A stretch of 64,000 bases of DNA from Paenibacillus arenosi (GTDB lineage: Bacteria; Bacillota; Bacilli; Paenibacillales; Paenibacillaceae): positions 1 through 64,000 of the forward strand of contig NZ_JACYTN010000012.1 of assembly GCF_014841135.1 (NCBI RefSeq), read 5' to 3'. Every line of letters begins with the position of its first letter. The stretch's first letter is position 1. The position numbers were made by a program, and so were the translations under genes. The notes beneath the pieces were generated by a model. It was not told the origin of the DNA and did not search any database. It saw nothing but the letters and a program-made list of their open reading frames with translations. This document shows positions 18,339 through 26,617 of this stretch, piece by piece.

Positions 18339-19115
18339 TTATATTTTGGTATGATAAATGGATTTGTTTAGATCCATATCAATGAATCGGTACAACTGTG
18401 TCGGTCGTTTCGAGGTGCGCGTTGTTTTCTGACCGGCAACCGCTTCGATAAAGGGCAAAGATTTGATTTTTCTTGCAAATGCCGATTCCATCGCAATGGC
18501 AGAATCATCAGTGACCGTAAGGAGAACGGCTTGAAGCTCTGAGTATGTGAATTGTTCAGGTAGAAACTCCTTTGCTACCGTCGATTCGAGCAGCTTCTGA
18601 CGAATGACATGAATCGCGTCAGTGATGATTTGTGCGTGATCAAAAGCCAGATCGAGATTCATAACCTCTTTTACGGAGAACAACTGAACATCTGCAGCAT
18701 CATCATTTGCCTGTCTTTGGGACAACTTATGTTCGGGAACGATTGCAAAGTGTGCGTTCGTAATCATCCACCCTCTTGGATCACGCCCTGGTTTATCGTA
18801 CACTCCATAATGTTCGAGGTGAATGTTTTCAACGCCTGTTTCTTCTTGCAGTTCACGTTTGGCACTTTCATAGGCAGTCTCATCTGAGTTTACGAATCCA
18901 CCAGGTAAGGCCCACTTCCCTGCTTCAATGTTGGGCTGGCCTTCACTGTTCAGCATACTCCTCTGAATGAGCATAATCTTGAGATCCATCACAGGCGGCT
19001 TGAATTCTTTGATGGTAACAGGCAATATGGTAAATACGGCAATGTCTGATGTATAACCATCTGGTGTACGATATTGTTTTACATCATACTGTGCTAGAGC
19101 TTCTTTATTTGACAT
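18339..19115 (-). CDS. nrtR: NrtR-type Nudix transcriptional regulator
   Basis: Nudix domain fused to a C-terminal winged helix, the architecture of NrtR, an ADP-ribose-responsive repressor of NAD biosynthesis genes. The Nudix box is complete (GGFVNSDETAYESAK then RELQEETGV), so hydrolase activity toward ADP-ribose is also possible. The C-terminal part reads FTYSELQAVLLTV and GQKTTRTSKRPTQLYRF. The start at 19115 (MSNKEALAQYD, 258 residues) is inferred because the promoter -10 at 19167-19172 puts transcription start near 19160, leaving no room for the open frame up to 19154. The adjacent NAD operon and the paired palindromes support the role. Confidence 0.82.
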   Translation of the reverse strand: MSNKEALAQYDVKQYRTPDGYTSDIAVFTILPVTIKEFKPPVMDLKIMLIQRSMLNSEGQPNIEAGKWALPGGFVNSDETAYESAKRELQEETGVENIHLEHYGVYDKPGRDPRGWMITNAHFAIVPEHKLSQRQANDDAADVQLFSVKEVMNLDLAFDHAQIITDAIHVIRQKLLESTVAKEFLPEQFTYSELQAVLLTVTDDSAIAMESAFARKIKSLPFIEAVAGQKTTRTSKRPTQLYRFIDMDLNKSIYHTKI

Positions 19116-19140
19116 GTATAAGGACAACCCTTTCATTCTC

Positions 19141-19195
19141 TTAACAATTATCAATGTGTTAATTATATAATAATAGTAGTTCCTACATTTGTCAA
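19141..19195 (-). promoter_or_regulatory. nrtR promoter and candidate NrtR operator
   Basis: Minus strand: -35 TTGACA (19190-19195), 17 bases, -10 TATTAT (19167-19172), then after 4 bases a 22-bp palindrome TTAAC-N12-GTTAA (19141-19162). The position relative to the -10 matches the pncA site. Confidence 0.7.
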
Positions 19196-19275
19196 CGTAG
19201 ATATTATCTATTTCTTAATTAGCCCTTTTTCCTTGACATTTGATGACGACAAAATAACTTGGAGGCCTTACTCTT

Positions 19276-19674
19276 ATGAAATTTAATCAAGAAAGTATTT
19301 TGAATGTTGCAACTAGTGAAGAACATGCTGGAGATTTTCCGAAGGTTGTGCACGGTTTTAAACAATTAGGAATTGAAAAGTATCATTTTATAGTGGATCG
19401 TGGCGTTTATGTTTTTACAGATGGTAATATCAGCATAGAAACACAACTAAATGGCATCCCTAAAAAGGTCAATGAAATCTCCTCCAAGGAAGGAATTCAG
19501 AGCGCAATAAATAAAGCCCAAAGCGGGCAAATCGAATTTGAAACATTTATTACGTTAGCCGGAGAAGCAGGTATTGCTTATTGGACTGCTGATTTAATTA
19601 AAATGGAAGTGGCTTATATGGATACATCTAACCACATCATAGTTGTTGAGCCTATCCCCGCATATAAGGGCTAA
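19276..19674 (+). CDS. DUF1398 family protein
   Basis: A 132-residue protein of the YbcV/DUF1398 type: FPKVVHGFKQLGIEKYHFIV near residues 22-41, then FETFITLAGEAGIAYWTADL and a C-terminal MEVAYMDTSNHIIVVEPIP. No signal peptide or membrane segment. The function of the family is not established. GGAGG is 9 bases before the ATG. It stands alone, ending in a bidirectional terminator. Confidence 0.8.
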   Translation: MKFNQESILNVATSEEHAGDFPKVVHGFKQLGIEKYHFIVDRGVYVFTDGNISIETQLNGIPKKVNEISSKEGIQSAINKAQSGQIEFETFITLAGEAGIAYWTADLIKMEVAYMDTSNHIIVVEPIPAYKG

Positions 19675-19724
19675 TCAGTTCTTACCTACATCTACCTAGA
19701 CATCAGCTTTTTATAATAAAGGTG

Positions 19725-19752
19725 AAGACCAGTTGTTGTTGCAACTGGTCTT
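19725..19752. terminator. bidirectional terminator
   Basis: 11-bp inverted repeat (AAGACCAGTTG, then CAACTGGTCTT) between the convergent DUF1398 and SRPBCC genes; serves both strands. Confidence 0.7.
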
Positions 19753-19781
19753 CTAGGCCTACCTTTTAATAACAAGCAAAG

Positions 19782-20180
19782 TTATTGATCCAACACCTGT
19801 TCAAACTTGTCGAACCATGCACTCCAGCCGTACTTCGCGCCTCCGAGTCCATGCTCATTTGTGAATCCAGTTTGTTCAAGATGAAGGTTAACCTTGCCTT
19901 CCCCTAATTCCTGTAGCGTCCAAGTGACCGTATGCTTCTCATTTCCGGTAGCCCAAGAATAGGACAACCTGTGTGGTGGTTCCACGGTAAGTACTTCACC
20001 GTCAACAATTCCATCCCAATATTCGGATGGCTGATGGCGGAATTGAAAACGATAACCTACGATAGGCTTAAAATCATTTTCCGTGATCCACTTTGCTAAC
20101 TTGCTTGAATCGGTTAAGGCGTCCCAAGCTTTCTCAATCGAAGTTGTATACTGATAATCCAATTCTAATTTTAAACTCAT
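19782..20180 (-). CDS. SRPBCC/AHSA1-like domain protein
   Basis: A 132-residue single START/Bet v1-fold protein: the N-terminal LDYQYTTSIEKAWDALTDSSKLAKWI and the central GEVLTVEPPHRLSYSWA are typical of the AHSA1 (activator of Hsp90-like) group. It folds around a hydrophobic cavity; the ligand is unknown. Its start codon overlaps the ArsR gene stop, a very common pairing in Bacillales where the ArsR repressor controls the SRPBCC gene. The start is ATG after GAGGAGGAAGA. Confidence 0.87.
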   Translation of the reverse strand: MSLKLELDYQYTTSIEKAWDALTDSSKLAKWITENDFKPIVGYRFQFRHQPSEYWDGIVDGEVLTVEPPHRLSYSWATGNEKHTVTWTLQELGEGKVNLHLEQTGFTNEHGLGGAKYGWSAWFDKFEQVLDQ

Positions 20181-20506
20181 TCTTCTTCCTCCTCTAATAG
20201 TTGATTCAAACGCATCATATTCATACTCCAGTATTTACTGTAGAAAGAGACCCAATCTTGAATTTCTCTGAGTGGTGAGGCATTAAGTCTAAATCGCGTT
20301 TCTCTGCCGACTTTGCGATCAAGTACTAGCCCGGCCTCTTTGAGAATGGTTAAATGCTTGGATACCGCTGTTCGGCCCATTGGGAACTGTACCGTTAAGT
20401 CATGGAGCGGTAACTCCTCAGCCTCTGCTAACAGATGAATCAGTTGACGCCTAGTTGGATCTGCAATCGCGCTAAACACATCCCGCGACAGTTTGTTCTC
20501 GCTCAC
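20177..20506 (-). CDS. ArsR-family transcriptional regulator
   Basis: A winged-helix repressor of about 109 residues: FSAIADPTRRQLIHLLAEAEELPL, then the recognition helix GRTAVSKHLTILKEAGLV and wing RKVGRETRFRLN. It lacks the CxC metal-binding motif of true ArsR, so it is the metal-independent type found beside SRPBCC genes. The start is GTG at 20506 with GGAGAGG upstream; the open frame to 20527 would run through the ribosome site. Its promoter has an ACACC/GGTAT palindrome between the -35 and -10. Confidence 0.87.
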   Translation of the reverse strand: MSENKLSRDVFSAIADPTRRQLIHLLAEAEELPLHDLTVQFPMGRTAVSKHLTILKEAGLVLDRKVGRETRFRLNASPLREIQDWVSFYSKYWSMNMMRLNQLLEEEEE

Positions 20507-20604
20507 AACACCCTCTCCTTTTATCAAGGGACAGCCAGTAATGTTATCGGATCTAACGCCTGCAAGGCATGGACCCCTAAATGGACAACTTTTCTTGTCT
20601 TTTG

Positions 20605-20634
20605 ATTATAGGATACCAATTGGTGTTGTGTCAG
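20605..20634 (-). promoter_or_regulatory. arsR promoter with internal palindromic operator
   Basis: Minus strand: -35 CTGACA (20629-20634), 18 bases, -10 TATAAT (20605-20610). The spacer carries ACACC-AATT-GGTAT (20613-20626), a near-perfect palindrome matching two sites upstream of the reductase gene. Confidence 0.7.
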
Positions 20635-20653
20635 CCTCTACTATCATTATTGC

Positions 20654-21361
20654 TTAATACCCATAAAAGGAATCCTTTTTAATATTCTGTTTTGAAACCT
20701 GCTTGTTTTGTAAATAGCTTGAAATCGAATCTACCATTGACTTTGGCCCTGCAATAAAGTACTTACCATTGTTTTTATATAAGTCATTAAATTTGTCTAT
20801 TTCCTGATGTAAGTCATCTCTTGAATCCAAATAAGTTACACGTATGGAAGTACGGCTAGCCAGTTCATCAAGTTCATTTTTGTAGATAAATGACTGACTG
20901 CTATCTAAATAAAGTAGCTCTCTCTCTTTCCTGCCCGCCCACCTTTCTGCCTCCATCTGTTTTAGAATCGACCGATATGGTGTAATGCCAATTCCACCTG
21001 CAATTAGTAGCGAAGGAGTGTTGTCATCTAACTGAAAAGTCCCCACAGGTCCGCTCATCTTCACTTTCATTCCCCGTTTTAATTCTAACAACGCTTTCTT
21101 ATAGTCACTTGGATCATCGCCGATACGCGTTGTTATTTTAACGATATTTTCTGTAGGAGCAGATGCAATGCTAAATGGTTTTGTAGCATTTTTGGTGGCT
21201 CTATGCGTAATACTGAATAGACCATATTGCCCTGCTTTCCAGGTTAAATCGTTCCCTTTTTCAAATAGAAAAGAATACACATCTTCTGATTCTTTCTGAC
21301 TCTTTAAAAATAACAGCTCTCTCTTTTTGAATATCGAGAAAAAATTTTTAAAGAAACTCAT
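20654..21361 (-). CDS. ferredoxin/flavodoxin reductase-like FAD-NAD(P) oxidoreductase
   Basis: A 235-residue ferredoxin-NADP-reductase fold protein. FAD-binding motif near residue 58 (KPFSIASAPTE, the RxYS position occupied by KPFS), then the nucleotide-binding GGIGITPYRSIL near 118 and the C-terminal YFIAGPKSMVDSI. No iron-sulfur motif and no membrane segment, so a partner protein must carry electrons. A strong promoter with two palindromes lies upstream, the same motif as in the ArsR promoter, suggesting control by that repressor. Confidence 0.83.
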   Translation of the reverse strand: MSFFKNFFSIFKKRELLFLKSQKESEDVYSFLFEKGNDLTWKAGQYGLFSITHRATKNATKPFSIASAPTENIVKITTRIGDDPSDYKKALLELKRGMKVKMSGPVGTFQLDDNTPSLLIAGGIGITPYRSILKQMEAERWAGRKERELLYLDSSQSFIYKNELDELASRTSIRVTYLDSRDDLHQEIDKFNDLYKNNGKYFIAGPKSMVDSISSYLQNKQVSKQNIKKDSFYGY

Positions 21362-21431
21362 TCCGTCATCTCCCTTGATTCACTTCGCAGACCGTACGTA
21401 TCAGGTTACATTTTAATTGCGATTAAACGGA

Positions 21432-21481
21432 CACCATATGGTGACGCTTTGATTTTAGGACACCTTTCGGTGTCTTGTCAA
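21432..21481 (-). promoter_or_regulatory. reductase promoter with two ArsR-like operators
   Basis: Minus strand: -35 TTGACA (21476-21481), 18 bases, -10 TAAAAT (21452-21457). The spacer contains GACACC-GAAA-GGTGTC (21459-21474), perfect. A second palindrome CACCATATGGTG (21432-21443) lies just downstream of the predicted start point. Confidence 0.7.
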
Positions 21482-22067
21482 CTAGGAATTAAATTCCACA
21501 TGAGAACGTCTCTGTTAATGGAACATTTGAGCATTTTTATCACAAATAGAGCTTTTTCTTGGAAACGAAATTTTATTCGTCAAAGATTGCGTGAATTTTT
21601 ACGCAGCAGAAATACCTTTTCAGACAAGTCCTATCATTACATAGGTCATTAAGCTTATCAGATGGCCCTTAATAAGCTTGTTGATAATAGTTCTAAAATC
21701 TCAGTGCATAAATGTAAGCGATTGCATTATGATAGAGTTGTCTACGATTCCTCAGTCTATACTCAAACGAAGTTCCTACCGCTCAACTAAAAGTAAGTTC
21801 ACTCATCTGTTAAAGCAACCTAGCACCGACCCCTACCCCATCCTGCTCTATTAAAAAGTCCCAATTGATTTCATCATTACGTATCCACATCGTGTATAAG
21901 CTCAGTAGAGTTTATATAAATCAACTGAAAAGGAGTTGATATTGTAAGGAATAAATGATTTCTATGTATGTCAATGTGAATGAAAGGAGGCAGCTAATAA
22001 CGCTACTTACTGGATGTGAGGAGATGGGTGGATACAATACCATACCAAAAACTTGGGAGGTAATGTT
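21482..22067. other. intergenic region before LPMO 1
   Basis: No convincing gene; a 67-codon open frame at 21449-21652 overlaps the reductase promoter and has no ribosome site. Contains an inverted repeat AAGCTTAT/ATAAGCTT near 21650-21680 and a cre-like site (separate entry). The leader of the LPMO gene lies in the right part. Confidence 0.4.
21713..21726 (+). promoter_or_regulatory. CcpA cre-like site
   Basis: TGTAAGCGATTGCA matches all fixed positions of the consensus TGNAANCGNTNNCA, with outer AT/AT symmetry. It is about 340 bases upstream of the LPMO start and next to a TATGAT -10-like hexamer. Carbon-catabolite control of a secreted chitin-active protein would make sense, but the distance is large. 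Confidence 0.45.
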
Positions 22068-23420
22068 ATGACGATGAATGTTCGAATCGATCGGAGTCAC
22101 ATGATGCGTGTGTTGGTTGTTTGTGGTGGTGCGCTGCTTATTTTAGCTGGTATTCTTGCGTCTGCTAAATCGGTTTCTGCTCATGGTTATGTGGATTCGC
22201 CAGCTAGTCGAGCGATCCAGTGTAAAAATGGTTTAAATACGAATTGTGGCTCTATCGTACATGAACCGCAAAGCCTTGAAGGATATAAGGGATTCCCTAA
22301 TGCTGGCCCAGCGGATGGGAAAATTGCGAGTGCGGGCCTAGCTGGCTTTTCCAATCTAGATGCACAAACCGCTACACGTTGGAATAAAGCAAGCATCAGC
22401 AGCGGCACGAATACATTTACTTGGAAATTTACTGCACCGCATGCAACGACTAGCTACCGTTATTTTATTACGAAACCGAATTGGGATCCGAATGCGCCGC
22501 TATCGCGCGCACAACTTGATCTTACTCCGTTCTGTACCGTTCAAGGAAATGGACAAGCTCCGCCTACAACGCTGTCCCATACTTGTAATGTGCCTGCTAG
22601 ATCAGGCTATCATATCATTTTAGCTGTATGGGATATTTCAAATACACCAATGGCCTGGTACAACGCCATTGACGTACAGTTCGGGGCAGCCGATAATACA
22701 GCACCTACAGCACCTGCCAATTTGACTTCGGGTGCGGTTAGTACAACAACTGCTGCATTATCATGGAGTGCTTCCACGGATCAAAATGGGATTACAGGTT
22801 ATGAAATATATGCAGGATCGAACACGACACCAGTGGCTACGGTATTAGGCAATCAGCTCAGTACGACCGTAACGAATTTAACCGCAGGAACAACCTACAA
22901 TTTTACCGTCAAAGCCTATGATCCGTCTGGTAATCGTTCTGCCGCCAGCAATAGCGTGCAAGTAACGACCAGTCCACTCCAGAACGACGTAACACCGCCA
23001 ACCAATCCGACGGGGCTGCATGTAATGGGACCTGCTGGCACGAATTCGCTTACACTTATGTGGAATGCGTCTACAGATGCAGCAGGAATCGCAGGTTACC
23101 GCATTTATAGCGGCACGACTGTTGTCGCAACCGTAACAGGTCCAGCTACTAGTAAGTACATTACGGGACTGACTCCAAATACGTCCTATACGTATACGGT
23201 TCGTGCAATCGATCCATCGCTTAACGAATCTGGCAATAGTAATGCCATCACAGTCACAACCTCTCAAGTTTCTACAGCTACGCCATGGGCAACAAACACA
23301 GCGTATGCGCTGAATGCTTTAGTTTCTTATAATGGTGTGACGTATAAGTGTATCCAAGCACATACTTCACAAGCTGGTTGGACACCGAGTTCATCTCCTT
23401 CCTTATGGCAGGCACAATAA
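22068..23420 (+). CDS. secreted lytic chitin monooxygenase (AA10) with FnIII x2 and CBM5/12
   Basis: Copper-dependent oxidase that cleaves crystalline chitin (or cellulose) chains. Signal peptide residues 1-38 ending KSVSA; the mature protein begins with the copper-binding His39 ([11 protein letters not shown]). The second brace His is in [16 protein letters not shown]. Disulfide cysteines are present. Two FnIII repeats follow (about residues 220-310 and 320-400), then a CBM5/12 chitin-binding module ([19 protein letters not shown]). 450 residues. The start at 22068 has GGGAGG 7 bases upstream. Architecture matches Bacillus/Paenibacillus GbpA-like proteins. A homologue with the same layout lies 7 kb to the right. 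Confidence 0.93.
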   Translation: MTMNVRIDRSHMMRVLVVCGGALLILAGILASAKSVSAHGYVDSPASRAIQCKNGLNTNCGSIVHEPQSLEGYKGFPNAGPADGKIASAGLAGFSNLDAQTATRWNKASISSGTNTFTWKFTAPHATTSYRYFITKPNWDPNAPLSRAQLDLTPFCTVQGNGQAPPTTLSHTCNVPARSGYHIILAVWDISNTPMAWYNAIDVQFGAADNTAPTAPANLTSGAVSTTTAALSWSASTDQNGITGYEIYAGSNTTPVATVLGNQLSTTVTNLTAGTTYNFTVKAYDPSGNRSAASNSVQVTTSPLQNDVTPPTNPTGLHVMGPAGTNSLTLMWNASTDAAGIAGYRIYSGTTVVATVTGPATSKYITGLTPNTSYTYTVRAIDPSLNESGNSNAITVTTSQVSTATPWATNTAYALNALVSYNGVTYKCIQAHTSQAGWTPSSSPSLWQAQ

Positions 23421-23489
23421 TAAGTCAATTTGTTAAGCAGTCTCTCAGATTGGCCAAGTTTTCAAATGAGTAGACATTGAAAAACTAGC

Positions 23490-23532
23490 AAACAAGCTGG
23501 CAACGGTATTTTCAACCGGAGTCAGCTTGTTT
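23490..23532 (+). terminator. terminator after LPMO 1
   Basis: AAACAAGCTGGC and GTCAGCTTGTTT arms around an 18-base loop, one mismatch, followed by CGTCTG; short T tract. Confidence 0.6.
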
Positions 23533-23952
23533 CGTCTGTACTGGATTCGTTCCTTTTTATGAAAGTGGATGCTCTACGTATGTTAGTTCACGCCTATTGA
23601 TTATTAATACAGGATTTGGATGTAATTGAAGGCCGTCTACAACGCGAATTCAGTCCATTACTTCCTCTAACGAGCGCCATGGACGTTATTTTCATAAAAT
23701 AACCCTTCATATAAATGTAACGGTTGTAGGCGAGCTTATTTAAGCCACAATGTTGATAAACTGCGCTCCATCCGACTAATAAGCGCTGTGACGTCCTTTA
23801 CATTTTAAAATAAAACGATTTACACGGAATAAGCTCTATGGCAACTGTTAGCGTATTTTAGCCTTACCTAGACGTATTGATTATCTAGATATTATAAACT
23901 AAAATTTTATATGGATTAAATTACCTAACCTAATTTATGGAGGCGAAAATAT
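23533..23952. other. intergenic region before the lyase-like gene
   Basis: No gene seen. Two loosely similar blocks (GAGCGCCATGGACG near 23670 and AAGCGCTGTGACGTC near 23782, each followed by AAAATAA) hint at a degenerate repeat, but the match is too weak to define. The promoter was not identified. Confidence 0.3.
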
Positions 23953-24744
23953 TTGAAGAAAAAAAGTGTTACTCTACTTATGCTGACCATGATGTTCGGA
24001 TTAATGTCAACGGTTGTATCCGCTGCCTCATTTACCTTAACCGTCAATGCAGACGGGCCTAATTACGGTAAGGATGCATATCAAATATTCAAAGATCATT
24101 TTGGACCCAAACCAGTGGATGGTGCTGTTAGTGATCGTATTTTCGAAGTAAACTCCCCTAGTGTCGGACATGCATTTGAATTCATCGTCAAAAACACCGA
24201 TCCACTAGAAAACAATACGAGTCAACGTAATGAAGTGAAAGTATATAACGCTTCTCGCGCTGAACTAAAAGCCCCTAAAGACTCGAACTACACGTATAAA
24301 TGGAAATTTAAATTAGATGAAAACTTTGAGTTCCCTAAAAAAGCACACTTTTTTGCTATGTTTCAATATAAAGCTATAGGACAAAATGATGATATCCCAC
24401 TTCTCACCTTTTCATTAGATCAGAACGTTTTAAAATTTTATCACAATCCTAAAGGGACGGATAATACCCAGCGTAAAGTACTAAGTCAAGTCGACTTTAC
24501 GAATTATCGAGATGTCTGGGTTGAAGCAACCGTAACCGTTGTAAATTCAGATCATGGATTCCTTTCTATGACATTAAAAACGTTAGACGGTAAAGACGTA
24601 ATGCCTCCTTATAGCGGTAACCAAGACATGTGGATAGATGGGGCAAACATTATCCGTCCGAAATGGGGTATTTATCGCAAACATTACGCTGAAATTAAAG
24701 ATGCAAAAATTCAGTTTGCCAACTTCCAAATTAGTAAGCATTAA
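23953..24744 (+). CDS. secreted heparin-lyase-I/PL20-like jelly-roll protein
   Basis: A 263-residue secreted protein: TTG start after GGAGGC, signal peptide through VVSAA, then a single beta jelly-roll domain. Family-like segments are NTSQRNEVKVYNAS near residues 90-105, TYKWKFKLDENFEF, HFFAMFQYK and the C-terminal RPKWGIYRKHY, which recall the Polysac_lyase (PF14099) group that includes heparin lyase I and glucuronan lyase. Predicted to bind or cleave an acidic polysaccharide outside the cell. Single gene; no obvious cluster of carbohydrate uptake genes nearby. Family assignment is by motif impression. Confidence 0.7.
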   Translation: MKKKSVTLLMLTMMFGLMSTVVSAASFTLTVNADGPNYGKDAYQIFKDHFGPKPVDGAVSDRIFEVNSPSVGHAFEFIVKNTDPLENNTSQRNEVKVYNASRAELKAPKDSNYTYKWKFKLDENFEFPKKAHFFAMFQYKAIGQNDDIPLLTFSLDQNVLKFYHNPKGTDNTQRKVLSQVDFTNYRDVWVEATVTVVNSDHGFLSMTLKTLDGKDVMPPYSGNQDMWIDGANIIRPKWGIYRKHYAEIKDAKIQFANFQISKH

Positions 24745-24761
24745 TCATTACTCATTGCTAC

Positions 24762-25652
24762 TTACGAATAAACTTTGTTGAGAAATGCGATCTGGTCAGC
24801 AATAATGCCATCCCTCACTCCAGGCTCATAAAACTCAAAATGAGTAGCAGGATATGCCTTTACCTCAACCTTAGGAAGGGCTTCTATTAATTCCTTCGTC
24901 TGCGGTCCCTGCGTCTCTTTATCAAACTCACCATAGCAGATCATCACGGCAGCCTTAACTTGGTCTGCTGTGCTGCTTGGTTTATATTTCGCCATCTCCA
25001 TAATTACTCTTGGAGCGATCTCGTTGCGCCATGTGCTGGACTGCATACCTGCAATCGTTCTGGCTGCATCGCTTCCTACCATAATAGCCAGTTCCCCAGT
25101 ATTGCCGACCATAGGGATGTAGAGCGGTTCGCGTCCCTTCTTGGCACGGTTCTGATCTTTGCGAATAAGTCTTAATAGCTGTAGCCTTCGCCACCAAGAA
25201 TGTGTGCTTTTTTTCGGGAAACCATTATACGGAATCTGAGCGATAACAGCTGTAATTTCTGGTGCCCTCGAGGCAACGGATACGACATGCCCGCCTCCAA
25301 GCGACGATCCCCATAGGCCTAAGCGATGTTCGTCGACTGCTGGATGATCACGGATAAACTGAATTGCTGATAAAAAATCCTCTTGTTGTCCTGAAATACT
25401 TACAATTTGTCTAGGCTGCCCGTCGCTTTCACCGAGGTGACGATAATCGAAAGTAAAAGAGCAAAACCCTGCCTGAGCAATGGCAGTGGCAACTGCAATC
25501 AGACTCGGCGTGTCCTGCGTGCCTCCGAATCCAGATCCTAAGATGATACATGGTTTGGGACTATCGTGATTCAGACAATAAAAATAACCGACACAAGTTG
25601 TCCCGCTGCTCTGGAATTCTAATCTTTCTATACGAACGGTTGCCTTGTCCAT
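24762..25652 (-). CDS. alpha/beta hydrolase
   Basis: A 296-residue serine hydrolase of the YcjY/dienelactone-hydrolase-like type. Nucleophile elbow GLWGSSLGGGH near residue 100, oxyanion region GSGFGGTQDTP near 40, Asp/His acids in CYGEFDKETQ and PATHFEFYEPG near the C-terminus. No signal peptide, so cytoplasmic. The start at 25652 (MDKATVRIE) follows GGGTGAG. It lies 16 bases behind a TetR gene and is probably controlled by it. Substrate unknown; an ester or xenobiotic detoxification role is a guess from context. Confidence 0.82.
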   Translation of the reverse strand: MDKATVRIERLEFQSSGTTCVGYFYCLNHDSPKPCIILGSGFGGTQDTPSLIAVATAIAQAGFCSFTFDYRHLGESDGQPRQIVSISGQQEDFLSAIQFIRDHPAVDEHRLGLWGSSLGGGHVVSVASRAPEITAVIAQIPYNGFPKKSTHSWWRRLQLLRLIRKDQNRAKKGREPLYIPMVGNTGELAIMVGSDAARTIAGMQSSTWRNEIAPRVIMEMAKYKPSSTADQVKAAVMICYGEFDKETQGPQTKELIEALPKVEVKAYPATHFEFYEPGVRDGIIADQIAFLNKVYS

Positions 25653-25668
25653 AATTGACTCACCCTTC

Positions 25669-26265
25669 TTATCGAATTTTCGTGCCAACAATGCGTTCAA
25701 TGAGACTATAAATTAAACTCCGCTGACGTTCTGATGATTCGTCTACTCTTCTGGACAGTAAATGGTGTACCTCTTGAAGCGCGCCTAGAAGTGCGGCGGC
25801 AGTAAATTCAGCATCTTCTGTTTGGAACCCGCTATCCACTTTTCCAGTTTCAATTAAGGACGTAAAGCAACGCAGCAATTCTTTTATGCTTTCTGCAGCC
25901 ACTCGGCTATGAACAGCTTCAAATACTGGAGAGTGAATCGTATCAAAAATATCGTTCAACTGTCCCTTTTCAGATAAATGGAAATTAAATTCTATATATT
26001 CAACGATTCTTGCAGCAGCTGTTTTATCACTATTGTTTAAGATCAAGAGGTATTTGTCGACAATTCCACTCGCTGCGGAGTAGATACAGGCTTCAAATAC
26101 ATCTTGTTTGGTTTTGAAATAGTAATAAAAACTTCCTTTCGCAACTTGCATCGATTGGGTAATATCCTCAACTGTCGTTTTTTCGTATCCGTTTTTTAAA
26201 AACAATGCCATGGCAGTATCCATAAATTCTTTCCGTCGCTCTTCGGGCTTTTTCGTTGTCCTCAT
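25669..26265 (-). CDS. TetR-family transcriptional regulator
   Basis: A 198-residue repressor: N-terminal helix-turn-helix TTVEDITQSMQVAKGSFYYYFKTK (residues about 30-53), then an all-helical ligand domain. The ATG follows GGAGGTGGG. First gene of a two-gene operon with the alpha/beta hydrolase. A perfect 15-bp inverted repeat covers its promoter, the classic autoregulation arrangement for this family. Confidence 0.9.
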   Translation of the reverse strand: MRTTKKPEERRKEFMDTAMALFLKNGYEKTTVEDITQSMQVAKGSFYYYFKTKQDVFEACIYSAASGIVDKYLLILNNSDKTAAARIVEYIEFNFHLSEKGQLNDIFDTIHSPVFEAVHSRVAAESIKELLRCFTSLIETGKVDSGFQTEDAEFTAAALLGALQEVHHLLSRRVDESSERQRSLIYSLIERIVGTKIR

Positions 26266-26292
26266 GACCCACCTCCGTTTTTAGTTATTTCC

Positions 26293-26329
26293 AGTATATT
26301 CATTTGACTGACCCTCAGTCAAATGAATA
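26293..26329 (-). promoter_or_regulatory. tetR promoter within a perfect palindromic operator
   Basis: Perfect 15-bp arms (26297-26311 and 26315-26329; core TTTGACTGA-CCC-TCAGTCAAA). On the minus strand -35 TTGACT (26317-26322), 18 bases, -10 TATACT (26293-26298). The operator covers the -35, the spacer and part of the -10. Confidence 0.8.
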
Positions 26330-26617
26330 ATTTATGAGTTTACATGCACTGACAACCAAATGTGTAATAGGATACTTCCTTTTAACAGGCAGCTGATTTT
26401 TTTAGCCTATTATTTAATTTTATTAATCAACTTTCACCCCTATTGCTAAAAAGGTATATTCATAAAAAACAGCTCAGAAAAATATGCATGACTATATTCC
26501 ATTTCATTTCAGTTATCCCTCTCGTCACTCATTTTCAGGCACTAAACATTTGCCAATTTGCAGCTGAGAGCTGGTACCTCAATTTACACTTCGATTGGTA
26601 TGATAAGGAGGTTCAAT

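Noticed and set aside
21449-21652. 67-codon frame upstream of LPMO 1
   Set aside because: Begins inside the reductase promoter and lacks a ribosome site.
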